Below are positions 1 to 9,657 of a stretch of DNA of 64,000 nt, one piece after another. The notes beneath the pieces were generated by a model. That model saw nothing but the letters and a program-made list of their open reading frames with translations. It had not been told where the DNA came from and did no database searches. The stretch is taken from contig NZ_CP121650.1 in NCBI RefSeq assembly GCF_029714405.1, forward strand, positions 3,105,001 to 3,169,000, given 5' to 3'. Position 1 is the stretch's first letter. Every line of letters begins with the position of its first letter. Made by a program: the position numbers and the translations under genes. Source of the DNA: Bradyrhizobium sp. CB82. GTDB taxonomy: Bacteria; Pseudomonadota; Alphaproteobacteria; Rhizobiales; Xanthobacteraceae.

Positions 1-390
1 CACAGCAGAGGATGGGTCTATAAGACCGCGGGGCTGCCCGAGGAAGCGGTCCGGAGCTTTGAACGTGCCCACCGCATGAGCCCGGTAGACTCACTGCTAC
101 ACCTGATGTTAGTTGGGATGGGGTTGGCCCTTGTTGAGCTTCGTCGCTTTGATGAGGCCATTGCCGCAGGGAAGAAAGCCCAGCGTATTAACCCCTCCTA
201 TTCTCCAGCTTACCGCTGTCTCGCGTCCGCTTTTGCCCATCTCGGACGTGACGCTGAGGCGCGTGAGGCGGCGGCGCGGCTGCTTGAGGTCGATCCCGCC
301 TTTACGATATCCACCTGGCTCGCTCGGGGCGGACAGTCTAACGCGAAGCTGATGATGGAAGGTCTCCGGAAAGCAGGGCTGCCCGAATGA
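1..390 (+). CDS. TPR-repeat protein, C-terminal part (5' end outside window)
   Basis: The reading frame is open from the first base of the window and ends at 390, so this is the last ~129 residues of a longer protein. It shows tetratricopeptide-type helices, for example the stretches RRFDEAIAAGKKAQRINPSY and AYRCLASAFAHLGRDAEARE. The spacing of A, G, Y and P residues fits TPR units. In rhizobia this kind of C-terminus commonly belongs to TPR proteins with an N-terminal class III adenylate cyclase or winged-helix domain, but that part is not visible, so the full function is open. Confidence 0.7.
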   Translation, partial: HSRGWVYKTAGLPEEAVRSFERAHRMSPVDSLLHLMLVGMGLALVELRRFDEAIAAGKKAQRINPSYSPAYRCLASAFAHLGRDAEAREAAARLLEVDPAFTISTWLARGGQSNAKLMMEGLRKAGLPE

Positions 391-649
391 GCACGCGCAC
401 GCTCGTGCAGACGAAGTAACCCGAATGAGCTGCCGGGGCGTCAAGCATATAATCGCTGAGGACACTGCCGGGTGCATGGTTGTCTTCGCGGTCGGCATCA
501 GCCGCCGCATGATGGAGCTTCGCGGGACGAGCCTTCAATGTGGACGACGCACTTTGCTGAGTCAGCAATGCAACAGCATCAGCGGAATGGCTCGGCTCAC
601 GTCCCGGCAGGGACGCCTTAGGCGTTCGGGTTCCGAACGCGATCGGGAC

Positions 650-1675
650 TTATGCGGCGGCTCCGGCATTCGGGTTAAACAGCTCGCCGGTCTTAAGCAT
701 CGTATGCATTATTACCGCCAGTTTGCGGGCCACAGCCACGGCAGCTCTTTTGAAGCCGATCCTCTCCCGGAGCTGCAGACCCCACGTGCGCAGCGTGCTG
801 TGAGTTGAGCTGCGCGTCAGAATGACCGCCGCCGCTTCGTAGAGAAGCCCTCGCAAATTGTGGTCGCCACGTCGGGATATATGGCCGTCATAATCAACTT
901 CTCCGGATTGGTAGCGGCGCGTTGTTAGCCCGATCCACGCACCGACAGATCGGGACTTCCTGAAGTTGTCAGGCTCCTCAATAGCGGTGGTAAAGGAGGT
1001 TGCGGTGATGGCACCGATGCCAGGAATCGACATGAGGATGCGGCAAGCCTGACTCTGGCGCGCGTCCCGCACCAATTGGCGTCCGAGTTCGGCGGCGCGG
1101 AGGCGAATGCCACGCCAGGCTTCCAGCATCGGCAGCACGATGGATGCAAGTCCGTCCTGATCGGCTAGAAGGCTCCGCACATTCTTCTCGAAGGTGCTTC
1201 CCTTTCCGGCGGGAACGAGCAGACCGAAGGTTTTCATGACACCGCGGATCTGGTTGGAAAGCTCGGTAGTGATTCGGACCAGGCGCGTCCGCGCTGCGAC
1301 AAGCGTGCGGGTCAGCATGCTGTCGAATCCCTTCACACGCACCTCACGAAAGAAGCCGACTTCCGCGAGTTGCGCCAGACCATCGGCGTCGTTCGCGTCC
1401 GTCTTATTCGTTGCCATATCGAGCGCCGCTTTAGCATGGCGCGCATCGATGCAGATCGCCGGCAACCCTTCGGTGCGCAGAGAATGATAGAACCATACCG
1501 ACAGCGGTCCGGTCTCGAATACCACGCGTTTCACGGATGGCGCCCGTTTGCGGATGAGCTCGGCGACGATGCTGGGATCAGATGCGCACTTGCCGCGCCA
1601 GATCCGTTCACCTGCTCGGCGGATCGAGACTGCCGTCTCTTTCATCGACACGTCGAGACCAATATACTCTTCCAT
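650..1675 (-). CDS. IS110-family transposase
   Basis: A 341-aa DEDD transposase. The N-terminal RuvC-like fold shows YIGLDVSMKE (Asp8), VVFETGP (Glu) and the NKTDANDADGLAQ motif with the last two acidic residues. The C-terminal transposase_20 part has SIPGIGAITA and the GAWIGLTTRRYQSG block. The start is placed at the ATG at 1675 because the family begins with MEEYIGLD; an upstream in-frame ATG at 1732 would add 19 unrelated residues. Just beyond the stop, a perfect 8-bp hairpin GCGTTCGG/CCGAACGC (622-640) may act as a terminator. The gene looks intact. Confidence 0.93.
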   Translation of the reverse strand: MEEYIGLDVSMKETAVSIRRAGERIWRGKCASDPSIVAELIRKRAPSVKRVVFETGPLSVWFYHSLRTEGLPAICIDARHAKAALDMATNKTDANDADGLAQLAEVGFFREVRVKGFDSMLTRTLVAARTRLVRITTELSNQIRGVMKTFGLLVPAGKGSTFEKNVRSLLADQDGLASIVLPMLEAWRGIRLRAAELGRQLVRDARQSQACRILMSIPGIGAITATSFTTAIEEPDNFRKSRSVGAWIGLTTRRYQSGEVDYDGHISRRGDHNLRGLLYEAAAVILTRSSTHSTLRTWGLQLRERIGFKRAAVAVARKLAVIMHTMLKTGELFNPNAGAAA

Positions 1676-1890
1676 GGCTGTTCTCCATTCGATGCTTGGG
1701 CCCGGCGTCCAGTCGTGAGCCCGTATTTCCATCCTATCGGGGAACAGCCACCAGCTTCCATTGTCGGTTGGGACTGACTCAGGGGCGACTCGCTCCCGCG
1801 ATTACCCCATGTGGACGGCTCCTCCACCGGCACGAGAGTGCCAAGGAGTGGGTGCCGTTTTGAGGCTCCCACGATTCGGAGGAGCAGCCT

Positions 1891-2914
1891 ATGCAGTCAA
1901 TTTCGACGATTGGCCTTGATATTGCGAAGTCGGTCTTCCAAGTGCACGGCGTTGATGCAGCCGGCCAGGTGGTCGTACGCCGTCAGTTGAGGCGCCGCCA
2001 CGTCTTGGCGTTTTTCCAGAAGTTGCCGCCATGCCTGGTGGGGATCGAAGCTTGCGCATCATCGCACCATTGGTCTCGTGAATTGCAGGCGTTGGGACAT
2101 ACGGTGCGATTGATGCCTCCGGCCTATGTGAAGCCCTACGTCAAGCGGCAGAAGAACGGACGCGGAGGCGATCTGTGAAGCGGTGACGAGGCCCAACATG
2201 CGGTTCGTGCCGACCAAGACAGTCGAGCAACAGAGCTGTCTGATGCTTCACCGAGCGCGCCACCTATTCATCCGCCAGCAGACCGCGATTATCAACTCGA
2301 TCCGCGCCTATCTTGCGGAGTTCGGGATTGTCGCCCCTGTTGGGCGGCGAGGCGTCGAGCAACTGCTGGAAGTCGTCGCCGATAAAGCCGAAGACCGAGT
2401 CCCGGAGGTCGCCCGGATGTGCCTTGCTGCTCTTGGCGGTCAATTGCGCGCGCTGAAGGCCCAGATCCTGGAGTTCGACCGCCGCATTATCGCCTGGCAT
2501 CGATCAAACGCGACGAGCAAGCGGCTGGACGCGATCCCTGGCGTCGGTCCGGCGCTGGCAACAGCACTGGTCGCCAGCATTGCCGATCCCAAAGCCTTCC
2601 GATCCGGGCGGGACTTCTCGGCCTGGGTTGGTCTCGTGCCAAAGCAGAGCTCGAGCGGGGGCAAAGATAAGCTTGGCAGCATCAGCAAGCAGGGCGATCG
2701 CTATTTGCGTAGCCTGTTCACGGCTGGCGCGCTCGCCGTAATCAGGTACGCCAAGATCCATGGCACCGATCATCGGCCATGGCTCACGCGATTGTTGGTC
2801 CGGCGGCCCACCAAGGTCGCGGCCATCGCGCTTGCCAACAAGCTCGCCAGGATGGCCTGGGCGATGATGGCGAGGAACGAACGCTACCAGGAGCCGGCCG
2901 CGCTGGCGGCCTAA
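1891..2914 (+). pseudogene. IS110-family transposase, frameshifted
   Basis: A second, different IS110-family element lies 215 bp from the first. Residues 1-95 (1891-2178) start with STIGLDIAKSVFQVHG after a strong GGAGGAG ribosome site. The remainder (from about 2183) continues in another frame with TRPNMRFVPTKTVEQQ and ends with the typical IPGVGPALATAL and FSAWVGLVPKQ blocks. The break is at about 2155-2165, exactly where the family has the catalytic K-N-D-A-A-D-A motif. Restoring the expected motif needs about 8 extra bases, so a small deletion there removed the acidic residues and shifted the frame. The element is probably inactive. Confidence 0.85.
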
Positions 2915-3390
2915 ACGAGATCGCGCCGACATCGCCGGCGTGACGTAACGGTTGGGAGGGCGAACAGCACGAAATGCAGTGCCGGTCGATCCGGCGATCA
3001 GGACAACCCACTTGGGCGATGGCATCTCGAATGCGTGCTTTTGACCGGGACCTGATCCGCGGAGGGCATTATGGCCAGCGGTCATGTGTACCGCGCAAAC
3101 AGGCCGAACACATGGCTGCTCCGACCAATCCTGTGACGTGAAGATTCTCCTTGCCAACGCGGAGCCGTCCACACATGGCCTAACTCGGCCTCTGGTGAGG
3201 TCCGCTCTCGCGCCGCTATCAGGGGCCAAGCGGAAATCTTACGCTCAGTCAGAGCATTAGTGCTCGTGACCCTTAGTGAACATGGGCAGCTGAGGCCATC
3301 GCCACACTAATCCATGAGCTTCTCGCCGCTCAATTGCACTGCTTGGCCGTTAGCCGTAGGCTACCCAGCGGGCTAGGCTTGAGGGAAGCC
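2915..3390. other. Intergenic stretch between IS110 remnant and hydrolase-cyclase gene
   Basis: About 475 bp with no convincing gene. The first part is presumably the 3' end of the IS110-family element; the element border is not identifiable by eye. The last 30 bases hold the GAGGGA ribosome site of the next gene. Confidence 0.5.
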
Positions 3391-4698
3391 ATGGTTGTCG
3401 AGACGCGCTATGTGACCAGCGGCGAGGTCTTCGTCGCGTATCAAATATCCGGACAGGACGGTCCGGACTTGCTCATGACGCCGGGCTTTGTATCGCATCT
3501 CGAGCAGTCATGGGAGAATCCCACCGCGGCGCGCTTCCTTAACGACCTCGGCTCGTTCTCGCGACTGATCCGATTCGACAAACGCGGCGCGGGTCTCAGT
3601 GATCGTGGCGTCGGTGTCCCGCATCTCGATGAAAGGATCGACGATATTCGCGCCGTGCTCGACGCCGCGGGTTCTAAGAGGGCCTATTTGTTCGGTGTCT
3701 CGGAGGGTGGGCCGATGTCTATCCTGTTCGCGGCGACCTATCCTGGGCGGGTCGCCGGTCTCATCCTGTTCGGCGCGTATGCGCGCACGGTGGGCGCCTC
3801 CGTTCCGTTTGACGATTTGGCGGCCTTGGAGCGCGACATCCGGTCGAACTGGGGAACCGGCAAGAGTCTGCCAAGTTTCGCCCCGTCGGCAGCCGCGATT
3901 CCCGGGGCCATTGAGCGGTTCGCCAAGTTCGAGCGCTCGGCGGCCAGCCCGTCTGATGTGATCAACCTGATGCGCATGAACCGCGAGATCGACCTGACGG
4001 CCATCCTGCCGTCGATCCATGTTCCTACGCTGGTCATGCATCGGCGCGACGACGTGCGCATTCGCGCACTCGCCGGCCGCGAGCTTGGAGAGAGAATTTC
4101 TGACGCACGCTATATCGAACTACCAGGTAACGATCACGTCCCATGGTTCGGAGATCAGAATCGGCTCGTCGAGGAGATCAGACAGTTCATGGGTGTAGCC
4201 GCTCCTGCCATCGAGGTTGATCGCGTCCTCTCGACTGTGCTGTTCACCGATATCGTCGATTCGACAAGGAGAGCCTCGTTGGTGGGCGACAAGCAGTGGC
4301 GTTCGACTCTGGAAGCGCATCATGCAGCGGTGCGTTCGGAACTTGAGCGGCATCGCGGCCGCGAAATTAAGACTACGGGCGACGGATTTCTGGCCCTGTT
4401 CGACGGCCCGGCGCGCGCTGTTCGCTGCGCCCAGGGGATCGTCAGCGCGGTGCGGCCGCTCGATCTCGAAGTGCGGGCCGGCGTGCACACGGGTGAGGTC
4501 GAGATGATGGGCGACGATGTGGGCGGCATCGCTGTGCACATCGCAGCACGGGTAGCTCAGCATGCGAATGCGAGCGAAGTGCTGGCCTCGAGCACGGTAA
4601 AGGATCTAGTGGCAGGTGCCGGCCTCAAGTTCGTCGACCAGGGACGGGCCGAGCTTAAGGGTCTCTCCGAGCCCATGCGCCTATTCGCAGCCGTCTGA
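3391..4698 (+). CDS. alpha/beta-hydrolase fused to class III adenylate/guanylate cyclase
   Basis: A 435-aa two-domain protein. Residues ~1-270 are an alpha/beta hydrolase with FDKRGAGLSD, the nucleophile elbow G-V-S-E-G (Ser104) and a late NDH (His249). Residues ~275-435 are a class III cyclase domain with LFTDIVDST (metal-binding Asp287, Asp290), KTTGDGF (Lys327, Asp331) and AVHIAARV. In the last motif, His383 stands where classical cyclases have a catalytic Asn, while Arg387 is kept; I recall this as common in this fusion family. The start is the ATG at 3391 after GAGGGA. Inferred role: cyclic nucleotide production possibly controlled by a ligand or ester bound by the hydrolase domain. No partner gene is adjacent. 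Confidence 0.88.
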   Translation: MVVETRYVTSGEVFVAYQISGQDGPDLLMTPGFVSHLEQSWENPTAARFLNDLGSFSRLIRFDKRGAGLSDRGVGVPHLDERIDDIRAVLDAAGSKRAYLFGVSEGGPMSILFAATYPGRVAGLILFGAYARTVGASVPFDDLAALERDIRSNWGTGKSLPSFAPSAAAIPGAIERFAKFERSAASPSDVINLMRMNREIDLTAILPSIHVPTLVMHRRDDVRIRALAGRELGERISDARYIELPGNDHVPWFGDQNRLVEEIRQFMGVAAPAIEVDRVLSTVLFTDIVDSTRRASLVGDKQWRSTLEAHHAAVRSELERHRGREIKTTGDGFLALFDGPARAVRCAQGIVSAVRPLDLEVRAGVHTGEVEMMGDDVGGIAVHIAARVAQHANASEVLASSTVKDLVAGAGLKFVDQGRAELKGLSEPMRLFAAV

Positions 4699-5588
4699 AT
4701 GAGTTCCGGTGTCGCCGATCCCTGAGACGCTATCGCCCGATGTCCCTTTGTGTGCAAGGTTTTTGGACGCTGGCAACAAAGCGGCTCCGCCCCCTCAACT
4801 GACCGGCGTCCAAAAAGCGCCAAGGCACGAAGTCGCGGGAAGTTGGGCACCGGCTCGGCAGCGGGCGATCAGCAGCCGGATCATAGCGGTCATTCTCGGC
4901 CTTCAGCCATGGCTCCCCTTTGATCTCCGGTGATCCTCCACCGCCCCTCGTCACGGCAGGGATATCAAGGGCGGAGCCCTTGGCTAGTTGGATGCAGAGC
5001 AGACGTGGCCGAAATGCGCGCCTTTGCTATAAGACGCCGCGCCGCCAGCGTTTGATGCACGGCTGCCTACAGCCCAGAGCTCAACCTATGCGGGGTCGAG
5101 GTCTCGTCAGCAAACTCACAGACGCGCCACCAGAAAACTGCGTCCCGGCGCGCTTCAGGGGAGCTCCGGGGTATCCTCCTGCAACTCCGGCCGGAAATTG
5201 CGCAAAGCGGAGGCGGAAGTAGCGCCCAGGCATTTCCTCCTTTCCCATCGCGTAGCTCGAAAGTTCGAGCTCAACGCTGGAGCTAAGTGGCCGCTCCTCT
5301 CCCCCTGGAGTTGCGGAGACGAACCCCGCTACCCTCTTCTTGCATTGGGCGACCTTGGTAATGACATCGGAAGGAGGTCGCACAACGTCTAGCTGCGCCG
5401 CAGAAGGTTTGGGCGATTTTCGCCGCTCGTAGCCGCGACGACGGCGGTACTTCGTTTTGGGTACACCGCAAGGGATCGGGCCAGACAGCGAAATCGAGCC
5501 TATTCGTTTTCCAATCGCGTCCGGTGAGGTGTTAATCTTTTGGACGCAACCCAAGCGGCACCGTACAGGCCTACAGCAGGGGAAAACT
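4699..5588. other. Long intergenic stretch upstream of phaC
   Basis: About 890 bp without a supportable gene. It contains the hairpin at 4760-4816 and the phaC leader. Short open frames exist on both strands but none has a ribosome site plus protein-like composition. Confidence 0.5.
4760..4816. terminator. Inverted repeat downstream of the hydrolase-cyclase gene
   Basis: TTTTTGGACGCTGG at 4760-4773 pairs with CCGGCGTCCAAAAA at 4803-4816, 14 positions with one mismatch around a ~29-nt loop. It starts 62 bp after the stop codon of the preceding gene. The A/T-flanked GC stem could terminate transcription in either direction; a transposon-end origin is an alternative. Confidence 0.4.
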
Positions 5589-7376
5589 ATGGCCGACAAA
5601 CGGATGCAGTTCACCTGGGATCCAATTGCGCTTGCAGCGCAACTGCGGAACATCGCGGGACAAGGCCAAGTACTGATGCGCTGCTTCGTGTCTCATCAAC
5701 CGGACGCGATTAAATTCGGCATGGGCAACAGGTCAACACTCGGGTTCGATTTTTTCGAGCTCATGACGAGGATGATGATCGATCCGGTGGTGGTCGCCAG
5801 CGCCCAGATCGACCTATTCTACAAGACGCTAGGTATCTGGCAGAAAACCGCGGAACGCATGCTCATGCTGCGTGCACGCGAGGCCGATGCCTCGAAAGAC
5901 AAACGGTTCAAGCATCCAGAGTGGAGCGAGAATGCTATCTTCAACTTCGTGAAGGACAATTATCTCGTCGCGGCAGAGACGATTCTTTCTGCAATCCGCG
6001 AAGTCAAAGGCATGGACGAGGCCTCGGCTCGCAAAGTCGATTTCTACACCCGCCAGTTCGTTGATGCCTTGTCACCTTCCAATTTCGTCGCCACCAATCC
6101 GGAGGTCCTCACCGCAACCCTTGCGTCCGGCGGACTGAACCTGCTGCGTGGTTTGGAGAACCTTCTTGCCGATCTGGAGCGCGGCAATGGCCGCCTTGCG
6201 ATTACGACGACCGACATGAAGGCGTTCCGCCTCGGCGAGAACATCGCAACCACTCCAGGAAAGATCGTCTACCAAAACGAGCTCATGCAATTAATCCAAT
6301 ATGCGCCGTCGACAAGAGAAGTTCGCGTGCGGCCACTCCTCATCGTGCCACCGTGGATCAATAAGTTCTATGTTCTCGATCTACAGCCGAAGAACTCTTT
6401 CATCAAATGGGCCGTCGATCAGGGGCATACGGTCTTCGCCATCTCCTGGGTAAATCCCGATGGGAAGCTCGCCGAAAAGGGGCTTGAAAATTACATGCTC
6501 GAGGGGCCTTTGGCGGCACTGGACGCAATCGAGTCTGCGACCGCAGAGCATAGTGTTAACGCAATTGGCTATTGCCTCGGCGGAACATTGCTCGCCGCGA
6601 CGATGGCATACTCGGCCGCGAAGGGCGACGACCGAATTACAAGCGCCACCTATTTCACGACGCTTGTCGATTTTACCGAAGTCGGGGATATGGCAGTCTT
6701 CATCGACGAGGCGCAGCTGGCGTCTCTCGAAAGACGGATGCGCGAGCGCGGCTATCTGGACGCGCAAGAGATGGCGACAGCGTTCAATATGTTGCGCGCC
6801 AACGAACTGATCTGGTCCTTCGTCGTCAGTAACTACCTGCTTGGCAAGAAGCAGGTGCCCGTTGATCTTTTGTTTTGGAATTCGGATCCGACGCGCATGC
6901 CCGCGGCGATGCATTCGTTCTATTTGCGCGGGATGTATCAGCAAAATCTCTTGGCAAAACCGGGCGGCATCAGGTTGGCGGGCGTGCCGATCGATCTTTC
7001 GAAAGTCAGGACTCCGACCTTCATTCTGGCTGCGCGCGAAGACCACATTGCGCCATGGAAGTCGACCTATGCCGCGACACGCTTATATTCCGGGCCGATC
7101 AAATTCGTTTTAGCCGATGCGGGCCATATGGCTGGCGTGATCAGCCCGCCAGGCACCAAATATGGCCATTGGACGAACGGCAATTTGCCGCCCAGTCCGG
7201 ACGAATGGTTCGCCAGCGCCACGCCTCATCAAGGGTCGTGGTGGCCGCTTTGGGACGAATGGGTAACGCCACTTGATGCAGGCCGCGTTCCAGCCCGCGA
7301 ACCCGGTAGCGGTGCACTGGCGATTATCGAAAACGCGCCTGGCTCTTACGTCCGCGTGAGATCGATCGCCTCGTAA
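5589..7376 (+). CDS. phaC: Class I poly(3-hydroxyalkanoate) synthase PhaC
   Basis: A 595-aa polymerase that links 3-hydroxyacyl-CoA into storage polyester at the granule surface. The lipase-like box G-Y-C-L-G-G gives the nucleophile Cys329; Asp485 (AREDHIAPW) and His513 (DAGHMAGV) complete the triad. The N-terminal PhaC_N region contains LGFDFFELMTRMM-type sequence and SNFVATNPEVL. The length fits class I synthases (~590-600 aa). The ATG at 5589 follows CAGCAGGGGAAAACT; the frame is open further upstream but without family sequence. No phaAB or phasin gene is adjacent; a FlK-like thioesterase and an unknown gene face it convergently. Confidence 0.95.
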   Translation: MADKRMQFTWDPIALAAQLRNIAGQGQVLMRCFVSHQPDAIKFGMGNRSTLGFDFFELMTRMMIDPVVVASAQIDLFYKTLGIWQKTAERMLMLRAREADASKDKRFKHPEWSENAIFNFVKDNYLVAAETILSAIREVKGMDEASARKVDFYTRQFVDALSPSNFVATNPEVLTATLASGGLNLLRGLENLLADLERGNGRLAITTTDMKAFRLGENIATTPGKIVYQNELMQLIQYAPSTREVRVRPLLIVPPWINKFYVLDLQPKNSFIKWAVDQGHTVFAISWVNPDGKLAEKGLENYMLEGPLAALDAIESATAEHSVNAIGYCLGGTLLAATMAYSAAKGDDRITSATYFTTLVDFTEVGDMAVFIDEAQLASLERRMRERGYLDAQEMATAFNMLRANELIWSFVVSNYLLGKKQVPVDLLFWNSDPTRMPAAMHSFYLRGMYQQNLLAKPGGIRLAGVPIDLSKVRTPTFILAAREDHIAPWKSTYAATRLYSGPIKFVLADAGHMAGVISPPGTKYGHWTNGNLPPSPDEWFASATPHQGSWWPLWDEWVTPLDAGRVPAREPGSGALAIIENAPGSYVRVRSIAS

Positions 7377-7438
7377 GTTGCGGGAAGCGGTCGGGATCGC
7401 GACTATGCGCAAAATCAGAGCTCGCTCTCGCGGATAGG

Positions 7439-7900
7439 CTAACCCCGCTCGCGGGGGCGCTGCGGCGACTGAGGATTGTTGGCGGGATTGGTATCGTACT
7501 TGGATATTCGCGTGATCAGCCCGCTAGTGGCGAGCGGTTGCAAGTCCGCCTCCAGCGCCTCGGCAATTTCCTTGGCATAGACCTCACGATCGTCCACGTA
7601 GAATGTAAAGGATCTCAAATACTTTTCCTTTTTCGTCGGATTCTCGATCGTCGCCTTCGTCCATTGGTAGAGCGGATAGTATTCGACGCCGTGCTCTTCT
7701 GCTGCGGCGACATACTCCGCAAAGGCGTCGAACTGGCATTTCAGCGCAGCGCGATGCTCGGCGAGGATATCGAACAGCGGCGCCAGTGCCGGATCAGGGA
7801 GTTTTCGGCGTACCGAATCCGCCAGAGCAGAATCGTTCACGTCGAACCTAACCTGATACTGCCACTGAGAAGTCACACTATTCTGGCCTTCTGGTCGCAC
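7439..7900 (-). CDS. Conserved-looking hypothetical protein, 153 aa
   Basis: Not recognised as a named family. The start is a GTG at 7900, supported by AAGGAG seven bases upstream. The protein is soluble, with acidic helical sequence in the middle (LAPLFDILAEHRAALK, AEYVAAAEEHGVEYYP) and a C-terminal part containing VYAKEIAEALEADLQPL. It is convergent with phaC (62 bp between stops) and runs in the same direction as the thioesterase gene upstream, 104 bp away. A link to acyl-CoA or PHA metabolism is only suggested by this neighbourhood. Confidence 0.65.
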   Translation of the reverse strand: MRPEGQNSVTSQWQYQVRFDVNDSALADSVRRKLPDPALAPLFDILAEHRAALKCQFDAFAEYVAAAEEHGVEYYPLYQWTKATIENPTKKEKYLRSFTFYVDDREVYAKEIAEALEADLQPLATSGLITRISKYDTNPANNPQSPQRPRERG

Positions 7901-8004
7901 TTGATTTGCTCCTTTTCCGATCGCAAGGCGCTACGGCTCCGTCACGAGCAGGTCGGGCACGCGTTGTGTCAAGAGTTGGCCGCAATGGCAGGCCGACCGT
8001 TGCG

Positions 8005-8406
8005 TTAGTAGCTCCTCTTTTTGGCAAGGCGCTCGTTGAACGAACGAAGATCGATCACAATTCTTTGGTGGGTTCCGCTGCCGATCTCCTCTATGCCGTC
8101 GCTTGCCGACACCTTGAAGTCAACTCGCTTTCCCTCGACATTGACTACCTCGGCCGTCGCGTGCACCTCGCGGCCTACGGGCGTGGCGGCCAAGTGGTGT
8201 ACATCTACGGCAGTGCCGACCGCGCTTTCACCCGCATCCAAAAACGGTCTGATCGCGTTGAGCGCGGCGTTTTCCATGATCAAAATCATCACGGGCGTCG
8301 CAAGCACTTGCGGCAATATGGCGTCCTTGAATCGGTCGGCAAGGTGTTCGGGTTGCACCCGCAATGTCGATGTTCCTCTGGCTCCCAACGGAATCTGCCG
8401 CATCAT
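8005..8406 (-). CDS. FlK-like hotdog thioesterase
   Basis: About 133 aa. The segment L-A-T-P-V-M-I-L-I-M-E followed 26 residues later by the second His of DVHHLAATP gives Thr, Glu and His at the same spacing as Thr42/Glu50/His76 of fluoroacetyl-CoA thioesterase FlK. VGREVHATAEVVNVEGKRV is the usual hotdog strand set, and the C-terminus GTHQRIVID is also family-typical. Two adjacent ATGs (8406, 8403) lie after GAGGACGA; a longer frame upstream lacks family sequence. It likely hydrolyses a short acyl-CoA in the cytoplasm; the substrate is unknown. PHA synthase is 0.6 kb away. Confidence 0.8.
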   Translation of the reverse strand: MMRQIPLGARGTSTLRVQPEHLADRFKDAILPQVLATPVMILIMENAALNAIRPFLDAGESAVGTAVDVHHLAATPVGREVHATAEVVNVEGKRVDFKVSASDGIEEIGSGTHQRIVIDLRSFNERLAKKRSY

Positions 8407-8740
8407 TCGTCCTCGATCTCTAGATGGACGCATAGACTGCTTCGCCCCCAACAGCAGCACGAAAGCGGACATCTGGCTAGGTCGGAGTTGGGCCAAAGGC
8501 AAGCCTCGTTGAACCCACAGCTATTGGCGCAAAGCGGACGGCGAGAGCCTAACCTGGGCAGGGTTAAGCTCACGATCAATGGCTCTCATCAATGATGGCT
8601 GTTTCGGATCACAAGGTGATCGACCGGGGAGCGGTGGGGGACCTGCGTGTCTCGAAGCTCCCGCATTGATTCCTCTGGGCCGCATCAAAAATGGTTGCGT
8701 TGCGGTTAGTGCCTCACGGACTGCGCCGGACTCTTGAACG

Positions 8741-8929
8741 CTATCGCTGATGTCCGAGCCCGATCCCGAGCGAGAGCGCCTTCTGTCGCAGTGAACCTTC
8801 AGTTCGCTTCATGGTCTTCGCGACCTTCGACACTGGCGTGCGCGCTTTCGAGTGCGCCTTCAGAATCTTGATGTCTGACGCTGTATATGGCTCCCGGGCC
8901 GGCTTGGCTTTCTTGGTCTTCTTTGCCAC
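8741..8929 (-). CDS. Small SANT/Myb-like basic protein, 62 aa
   Basis: The GTG at 8929 follows AAGGAG at good spacing. The N-terminus is very basic (AKKTKKAKPAREP). A helix-turn-helix-like segment YTASDIKILKAHS...VSKVAKTMKRTEGSLRQKA follows, resembling SANT/GcrA-type DNA-binding helices. Short proteins of this type are frequent in rhizobia; a DNA-binding role is inferred. The upstream in-frame extension to 8986 lacks a ribosome site. Confidence 0.7.
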   Translation of the reverse strand: MAKKTKKAKPAREPYTASDIKILKAHSKARTPVSKVAKTMKRTEGSLRQKALSLGIGLGHQR

Positions 8930-9030
8930 TTGCGATCTCCTTTGATTCGAAGGGCGCTTTGATATCATGAGCACCGTCACCTTCAAGGGAACGGATGCGA
9001 ACGATGGTTATCCTGTGATCGCTCGCTGCA

Positions 9031-9520
9031 TCAATGCAGATTGAACAAGTTTCTCACAAGCTGGCCGGACACAATGTCCGCGAACGATAATTTGGTCGGT
9101 GGGACAACAGGCGTCGCCGGGCTACCACTCGCGACCGACGGGGTTATCGCCAACGGTCCCTGCTTGGCCGCAATCTTTGGCCCCTCCTGGCGCTTAACGA
9201 TCTTCCGCTTGCCTTGATCAACTGCAATTGGAGAACTGGGAGCCGGCACCACATATGATTGCCGTGGTATTAATTCGCTTGGACGTACTTTCAATCAGGT
9301 TTGAAGGCGGGACTGGAGTTGCCGGCGGCACTATTGTTGGCAGTGTCGTATCGATGACGATCCGTTCCGGTGGCTGCTGCACCGATGCGATCCGAATGAC
9401 AGGCCGATCGGTCTCATTACCACTAGGCTCCGCTAAGGAGTGCGGAAGGAACCAGTTTGCTACGAATAGCAACGCAAGAAGCGACGTTCCGACCCAGGCT
9501 ATGTACCGTCCGACAGGCAT
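9031..9520 (-). pseudogene. Membrane-anchored proline-rich protein, probably frameshifted
   Basis: The ATG at 9520 follows GGAGAGGG. The N-terminus MPVGRYIAWVGTSLLALLF is one membrane helix, followed by a secreted segment ending in TLPTIVPPATPVPPSN. This frame stops at 9218. An overlapping frame (from ~9294 down to 9031) carries a natural-looking continuation with KVRPSELIPRQSYVVPAPSS and the C-terminus KLSFADIVSGQLVRNLFNLH, without its own start signal. I infer one ~160-aa protein broken by a single frameshift near 9285-9300. An alternative is two overlapping genes. Function unknown; the N-terminal pattern resembles a common rhizobial exported-protein family. Confidence 0.5.
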
Positions 9521-9657
9521 AACCCTCTCCGCCACAGTAACCTGACAAGAGCAAACGCCGTAATCCCTGACGGTCCGTAACTGAACGTGGTTACTGCTGG
9601 AATTGCTTTAGATGAGCTCGATCCAGAGTTAAGTTATCTCCATTGGCTCTTGCGTGG

